The notes beneath the pieces are model-generated. The model did no database searches and was not told where the DNA came from. It saw nothing but the letters and a program-made list of their open reading frames with translations. Source: Arcticibacter sp041902385 (GTDB lineage Bacteria > Bacteroidota > Bacteroidia > Sphingobacteriales > Sphingobacteriaceae). From it: 64,000 nucleotides of DNA. The stretch covers positions 1,798,001 through 1,862,000 of the forward strand of contig NZ_CP169244.1 in assembly GCF_041902385.1 (NCBI RefSeq), given 5' to 3'. The position numbers and the translations under genes were made by a program. Below are positions 60,102 to 64,000 of the stretch, one piece after another. Position 1 is the first letter of the stretch. Each line of letters begins with the position of its first letter.

Positions 60102-62548
60102 ATGAAAGTCTTAAAATTTGGTGGTACTTCTGTTGGCTCGGTTCAAAGTATCAGCACCTTAATTGAAATCCTGAAAGCGGAGTCCTCGCAGGGAGAAAAT
60201 CTGGTTGTGGTATTGTCTGCAATGGGAGGCGTCACAAATCTTCTGTCTACAATGGCTCACCGCGCTGCAGCAGGCGAAGATTTCGCTGCATATGTAACAG
60301 AATTAGAGAGCAGGCACTTCGACGTGATCAAATCCCTCCTCGATGTTCATCAGCAAAATCCGGTGTTTACCAGGCTGAAGATCCTCTTTAACGAACTGGA
60401 AGATATTCTGCAAGGAATATCAAGCCTTCGCGAAATTACCCCCAGAACTCATGATCTTGTCCTTAGTTATGGAGAGCGCTGTTCTACCTTCCTGGTTAGT
60501 AAGATTGCCGAGCAGCATATGGGGACTGCAGTGTACGTGAATGCTTCTGACCTGATCAAGACGGACAGCAGCTTTGGCCAGGCAAAGGTACAGGTTGAAG
60601 TGACGGATCTTCTGATACGCGACTTTTATGAGCGCCACAAAGGCCAGCTAATCTTCGTGACGGGCTTTATTGCCAGTAACGACGAAGGTCGTACTACCAC
60701 GTTGGGCAGAGGCGGGAGCGACTATACCGCTGCTATCTTTGGTGCAGCTCTTAATGCTTCTGAAATTGAAATCTGGACTGACGTAAATGGCATGATGACG
60801 GCTGATCCGAGAATGGTGAAGAAAGCATTTCCTTTGAAGGAGCTATCCTATACGGAGGCAATGGAGCTTTCTTATTTTGGTGCGAAGGTGATCTATCCTC
60901 CTACGATGATCCCGGCCTTTATGAAGAAGATTCCTATTGTTATCCGCAATACCTTCGAGCCCTCGTTTCCGGGCACCGTGATCAGCCATGAGAGCCGCGA
61001 AAGCGAGCACAGCGTAAAAGGGATCTCTTCCATCAATGAGATCAGTATATTAAACCTTGAAGGCAGCGGGATGGTCGGAAAGGCAGGTTTCAGCGGCCGC
61101 TTATTCTCCCTGCTGGCGCGGGAGCAGATTAACGTTATTCTGATTACTCAGTCCTCTTCGGAACACAGTATCACTTTCGCGGTAAATCCGGCCGACGCCC
61201 TGAAAGCGAAGCTCCTCATAGAGCAGGAGTTTGAGCTGGAGCTGGAAGCGAAGAAGATCGAGGCTCCGGAAATTGAAGACGGTCTCTCTATTCTGGCTAT
61301 CGTGGGAGAGAATATGAGGAAGACTCCTGGCATTTCCGGGACTCTTTTTCATGCTCTTGGCAGAAATGGGGTCAATGTACGTGCCATTGCTCAGGGCTCG
61401 TCCGAATACAATATCTCCGTCATTATTTCACGCGTGGATCTCGCGAAAGCGCTTAATGCCGTTCACGACGCCTTCTACACCGATCTGAAAAAGACCCTGA
61501 ATGTGTTTTGCCTCGGAACCGGCAATATTGGCAAAACCTTGTTCAGGCAACTGCAGGAGCATAGCGACTTTTTACAGAGGCAGAATGGCATTCTTGTGAA
61601 GGTGATTGGGATCAGCAATACCCGGAAGATGGTCTTTGACCAAGGAGGACTCGCTCTCAATTCCTGGGAGGACACCCTTGAGCAGTCTGATGAGGTGGCC
61701 GACCTTGATACATTTATTGCCCGAATGCAGGAAATGAATCTTCCTAATGCTGTATTTGTAGATAATACGGCCAGCCGCGTGCCTATTGATCGCTATGCTG
61801 ATGTATTCCGTTCGAATATTTCTGTCGTAACCTGCAATAAGATCGGGAATTCATCCTCCTACCAACAGTACAGGAAATTTAAGGACCTTGCGAGAAAGCA
61901 TGGAGTCGATTTCTACTACGAGACGAATGTCGGTGCCGGCTTACCCATCATTCGGACGCTGCAGGACCTGATGATGAGTGGAGACCGTGTGCTAAGGATT
62001 GAGGCCATCCTTTCGGGAACTATATCTTTTATTTTTAATAATTTCAAGGGGAAACTTCATTTCACGATATCGTGAAACTTGCACAGGAAAAGGGTTATAC
62101 CGAGCCTGACCCGCGCGACGACCTCCGTGGGACCGACTTTATGCGGAAGATGTTGATCCTTGCGAGAGACGCAGGGTATGCACTTGAGCCGGAGGATGTG
62201 AAGATTGAAAGTATGCTGCCTCAGTCTTGTCTCGACGCTGAATCAGTAGAAGACTTTTATGTTCAGCTCCTCGCAAACAATGAGTACTTTGAGTCGCTGA
62301 AAAAGCAGGCAGGCGACAGCGGGAAGGTGCTCCGGTACATTGGTAAGCTCGAAAATGGCAATGTTTCGATCGCCCTGGAAATGGTTGACGACTCTCATCC
62401 TTTCTTTATGCTGTCAGGAAGCGACAATATCATCTCGTTTACGACCGAAAGATATAAAGAGCGTCCGCTGGTCGTGAAAGGGCCGGGGGCCGGGGCAGAA
62501 GTGACCGCCGCGGGTGTATTCGCAGATATTGTAAACGTCGGTAGTTAA
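60102..62548 (+). CDS. thrA: Bifunctional aspartokinase/homoserine dehydrogenase, frameshifted
   Basis: Two frames (60102-62075 and 62072-62548) form one ThrA of about 815 residues. The aspartokinase part begins KFGGTSVGSVQSI and holds GRGGSDYTAA. Two ACT-type regulatory segments follow (around residues 305-460), then the homoserine dehydrogenase part with FCLGTGNIGKTLF, GAGLPIIRTLQDLM and SGTISFIFNNF. The break is a run of four G (62048-62051). Five give NNFKGETSFHDIVKLAQEKG, the expected sequence. It catalyses the first and third steps from aspartate to threonine, and the C-terminal part is normal. Likely a sequence error, since thrB and thrC downstream are intact. Controlled by the attenuator 164 bases upstream. 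Confidence 0.9.
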
Positions 62549-62604
62549 CAGATAAATCTTAAAATCTAATATCACACTCAAGCTCCTTTAGGAGGACAAA
62601 GTAA

Positions 62605-62637
62605 ATGAAAGACACTGTCTTCAGGAGGATAGAGTAA
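62605..62637 (+). CDS. Ten-codon upstream ORF before thrB
   Basis: ATG 62605 to TAA 62635-62637, coding MKDTVFRRIE. It is preceded by AGGAGG (62590-62595) and contains a second AGGAGG (62623-62628) that serves thrB. The two start regions (AGGAGGAYARAGTAA followed by ATGAAAGA) look like a tandem duplication. It may only couple translation to thrB, or be a by-product. Confidence 0.45.
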   Translation: MKDTVFRRIE

Positions 62638-62641
62638 CAGT

Positions 62642-63574
62642 ATGAAAGAATCAATACAAGTTTTTGCTCCGGCCACAGTGGCCAATGTCGTTTGTGGATT
62701 TGATGTGCTCGGTTTTGCTGTAAATGCACCGGGCGATGAAGTGATTATGCGGCGAAAGGAAACGCCGGGAGTTTCCATTAAGAAAATAACGGGCGATGAA
62801 GGACGACTTCCCCTTGATGCTGAAAAAAATACAGTGAGTGCCAGCGTTCAGCACTACCTCCGTCATATCGGACGTGAGGATGTGGGTGTAGAAATAGAAC
62901 TGCATAAGAAAATGCCTATAGGAAGCGGGCTTGGGTCCAGCTCGGCCAGTACCGTTGCCGGACTCTTTGCTATCAATACTCTTCTTAACTCACCATTGAG
63001 CCGGCAGGAACTGGTGCCCTTCGCCATGAAAGGGGAAGAACTCGCTTGCGGGTCAGGGCACGCGGATAACGTAGCTCCTGCACTCTTAGGCGGCTTTGTG
63101 CTTATCAGGAGCTACGATCCCCTCGACATTATTAAACTTCCCTATCCCGAATCGCTCTACTGTGCAATTGTATTTCCTGAGGTGGACGTGCCCACGCGCG
63201 ACGCACGCAGGATGATACGCAGTAAGGTGTTGCTGAAGGATGCTGTGGTGCAGTGGGGAAATGTAGCGGGACTGGTGACTGGCCTCTTCATGAAAGACAT
63301 TGAACTGATGGCGAGGAGTATGAAGGATGTCCTGGTTGAGCCTGTAAGATCAATTCTGATCCCGGATTTTGAAAAGCTGAGAGAGACGGCGCTGAAAGCG
63401 GGCGCCATCACCTTCGGGATCTCCGGGTCGGGCCCTTCTGTGTTTTCATTTGCCAAAGATGAAGCGGCAGCACATCATATTGTTGAAATGCTTCAGGCTC
63501 ATCTCTCGGGCATGAAAATAGGAAGCCTCGGTTATGTTTCGGCCATAAATGGGGAAGGCCCAAAAGTGTTATAA
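62642..63574 (+). CDS. thrB: Homoserine kinase
   Basis: A 310-residue GHMP kinase that phosphorylates homoserine in threonine synthesis. ATP-binding loop PIGSGLGSSSASTVAG, N-terminal VFAPATVANVVCGFDVLGFAV and the C-terminal FGISGSGPSVFSF are all in place. ATG 62642 has a strong Shine-Dalgarno (AGGAGG), unusual for this phylum. Third position of the thr operon's first set; thrC follows 43 bases later. Confidence 0.96.
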   Translation: MKESIQVFAPATVANVVCGFDVLGFAVNAPGDEVIMRRKETPGVSIKKITGDEGRLPLDAEKNTVSASVQHYLRHIGREDVGVEIELHKKMPIGSGLGSSSASTVAGLFAINTLLNSPLSRQELVPFAMKGEELACGSGHADNVAPALLGGFVLIRSYDPLDIIKLPYPESLYCAIVFPEVDVPTRDARRMIRSKVLLKDAVVQWGNVAGLVTGLFMKDIELMARSMKDVLVEPVRSILIPDFEKLRETALKAGAITFGISGSGPSVFSFAKDEAAAHHIVEMLQAHLSGMKIGSLGYVSAINGEGPKVL

Positions 63575-63617
63575 CTGTTCTTAAATTCATACATCTCACA
63601 CTTAAAAGAATAAGAAA

Positions 63618-64000
63618 TTGAAACTTCATAGTACAAATAATCCTGGTGTCACGGTTGATTTCAAGGAGGCGGTGTTTAACAGTATGCCGCAGGACAAAGG
63701 CCTTTATATGCCCATCAGTATTCCAGAGCCTGATCGGGAGTTTATTGATCGCCTGGAAACTTTTTCCCTCAAGGATATTGCCTTTAAAGTTGCAGGCGAT
63801 CTGTTGCAGGGCGCTATCCCCCACGAAGACCTGAAGGCAATTGTGGAAGAAGCGATCAATTTTCCAGCCCCTGTTGTAAAGCTCGACGAAAGTACCTATG
63901 TGCTCGAACTTTTCCACGGGCCGTCGCTCGCCTTTAAAGACTTTGGAGCGAGGTTCATGAGCCGGGTCATGGGCTATTTTATGCAGGAGGGCGAAAAGAC
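63618..64000 (+). CDS. thrC: Threonine synthase, N-terminal part, cut by window end
   Basis: The frame from TTG 63618 is open to the window end (127 codons). The product begins KLHSTNNPGVTVDFKEAVFN and has QDKGLYMPISIPE, then FHGPSLAFKDFGARFM with the PLP-binding Lys. Threonine synthase converts phosphohomoserine to threonine. Last gene of the thr operon. The TTG start is the one that fits the family's usual MKLYSTN-type beginning. Confidence 0.92.
   Translation, partial: MKLHSTNNPGVTVDFKEAVFNSMPQDKGLYMPISIPEPDREFIDRLETFSLKDIAFKVAGDLLQGAIPHEDLKAIVEEAINFPAPVVKLDESTYVLELFHGPSLAFKDFGARFMSRVMGYFMQEGEK

Noticed and set aside
1..64000. CRISPR array, prophage, or toxin-antitoxin and defence system
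   Set aside because: No regularly spaced repeats, no phage structural genes and no known defence families were seen. The MazG-like gene has no MazEF partner.

Overview
The window is about 64 kb of Bacteroidota chromosome, most likely from a Sphingobacteriaceae bacterium close to Pedobacter or Mucilaginibacter. The family level is an inference. It rests on a SprA (type IX secretion/gliding) C-terminus, SusC/SusD pairs, single-chain ThrA, VanZ beside gcvH, many lipoproteins with an SxC lipobox, and promoters of the Bacteroidota type (TTTG, then TAnnTTTG near -7) with little Shine-Dalgarno sequence. No tRNA, rRNA, CRISPR array, insertion sequence or phage was found.

Layout. 0-36 kb is mostly housekeeping: sprA end, gcvH, vanZ, feoAB, a SprT-like protease, a DUF4198 protein, an OmpA lipoprotein, a lytic transglycosylase, gatA, two tatA paralogues, an EnvC-like protein, a DUF4292 lipoprotein, a TPR protein, dut, a Wzx-like flippase, acylphosphatase, an amidohydrolase, rlmN/comF, a receiver protein, glyA, scpA, dxs, greA, a HIT protein, ruvC, a YidE/AspT-type transporter, an LPG-synthase-like membrane protein with a GT2 enzyme, a PP2C phosphatase, rnhB, gcvT, comB, a MazG-like protein and dtd. 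37.6-58.8 kb is a complete polysaccharide utilisation locus for beta-mannan, probably acetylated galacto(gluco)mannan. 58.8-64 kb holds rsgA and the threonine operon thrABC, with thrC cut by the window end.

How the mannan locus should work. SusC/SusD and two IPT-domain lipoproteins bind and import the glycan. GH5 and two GH26 enzymes cut the backbone, GH27 removes galactose, a CE2 esterase removes acetyl groups and GH3 trims terminal sugars. A GPH-type symporter takes oligosaccharides into the cytoplasm. A cellobiose/mannobiose 2-epimerase then makes mannosyl-glucose, and a GH130 phosphorylase splits it to mannose-1-phosphate and glucose. An AraC-type regulator lies inside the locus. A dyad repeated twice upstream of susC is a candidate operator.

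Most notable observations. (1) A textbook-like thr attenuator precedes thrA: a 27-residue leader peptide with ten Thr/Ile codons out of eleven, a terminator and a perfectly complementary antiterminator. (2) Six genes carry an apparent one-base contraction in a homopolymer run: gatA, rlmN/comF, the LPG-synthase-like gene, susC, a SusE-like gene and thrA. All six are repaired by adding one base of the same kind, so systematic sequence error is the leading explanation, and the apparent RlmN-ComF fusion is probably false. (3) A terminator-like hairpin sits in the greA leader. (4) The thrB start region is duplicated and creates a ten-codon upstream ORF. (5) Several promoters place the transcription start almost on the start codon. 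(6) One SGNH hydrolase has lost its whole core.
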